From Stictocephala bisonia (lineage: Eukaryota > Arthropoda > Insecta > Hemiptera > Membracidae), in contig JAQJVL010000573.1 of NCBI GenBank assembly GCA_035578905.1, positions 434,001-498,000 of the forward strand: a DNA stretch of 64,000 bases, read 5' to 3'. The stretch itself is not shown here. Numbering within the stretch: position 1 is the stretch's first letter. Below are more notes on the stretch, generated by a model. The model was not told where the DNA came from. It made no database searches and was given only the letters and a program-made list of their open reading frames with translations.

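Overview
The window is arthropod, most likely insect, nuclear DNA. It is AT-rich and intron-dominated, with GT-AG introns and many transposable elements (TEs). The species cannot be read from the sequence. No bacterial-style operon or CRISPR array is visible.

The host content is one very large gene on the minus strand that runs through the whole window and past both ends. It is an axonemal dynein heavy chain of the outer-arm DNAH5/DNAH8 class (the class of Drosophila CG9492 and kl-3). I traced 26 exons from 64000 (AAA3) down to 1863 (C-terminal region). They cover the end of AAA3, AAA4 with an intact P-loop, both stalk coiled coils, the microtubule-binding domain, AAA5 and the region after AAA6. 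Two pieces are missing. About 115-130 residues after the exon at 24489-24551 should lie where 21470-24488 now holds strange, homopolymer-rich, extremely AT-rich sequence. A short exon of about 85 bp between 4230 and 1942 was also not found.

The introns hold TEs of most major types. 0-7.2 kb: pogo/Tigger pieces, a deleted Tigger with only its DNA-binding ORF, and tRNA-related SINEs. 9.7-18.4 kb: two LINEs on the minus strand; the second has a macro-domain (OARD1/TARG1-like) ORF upstream of its endonuclease/RT ORF and is itself interrupted by a 99-bp palindromic insert. 21-26 kb: the aberrant segment and a 320-bp foldback element. 26.5-32.7 kb: a piggyBac-type MITE, a hAT-like MITE and two mariners. 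34.8 kb: a G/C-skewed minisatellite whose motif recurs elsewhere in the window. 37.9-40.4 kb: a complete Tigger with an intact 559-aa transposase. 40.6-45.4 kb: a nearly intact CR1/Jockey-like LINE with a PHD-finger ORF1. 46-52.6 kb: a foldback family and two further LINE remnants. 57.9-63.4 kb: a second piggyBac MITE, a 5S-like repeat, a pogo MITE nested in a SINE-like repeat, and a Penelope-like fragment with a GIY-YIG endonuclease.

The strongest leads are the macro-domain LINE, the palindromic element with target-site duplications whose removal restores the LINE frame, and the dynein exon that stops exactly where the aberrant sequence begins.
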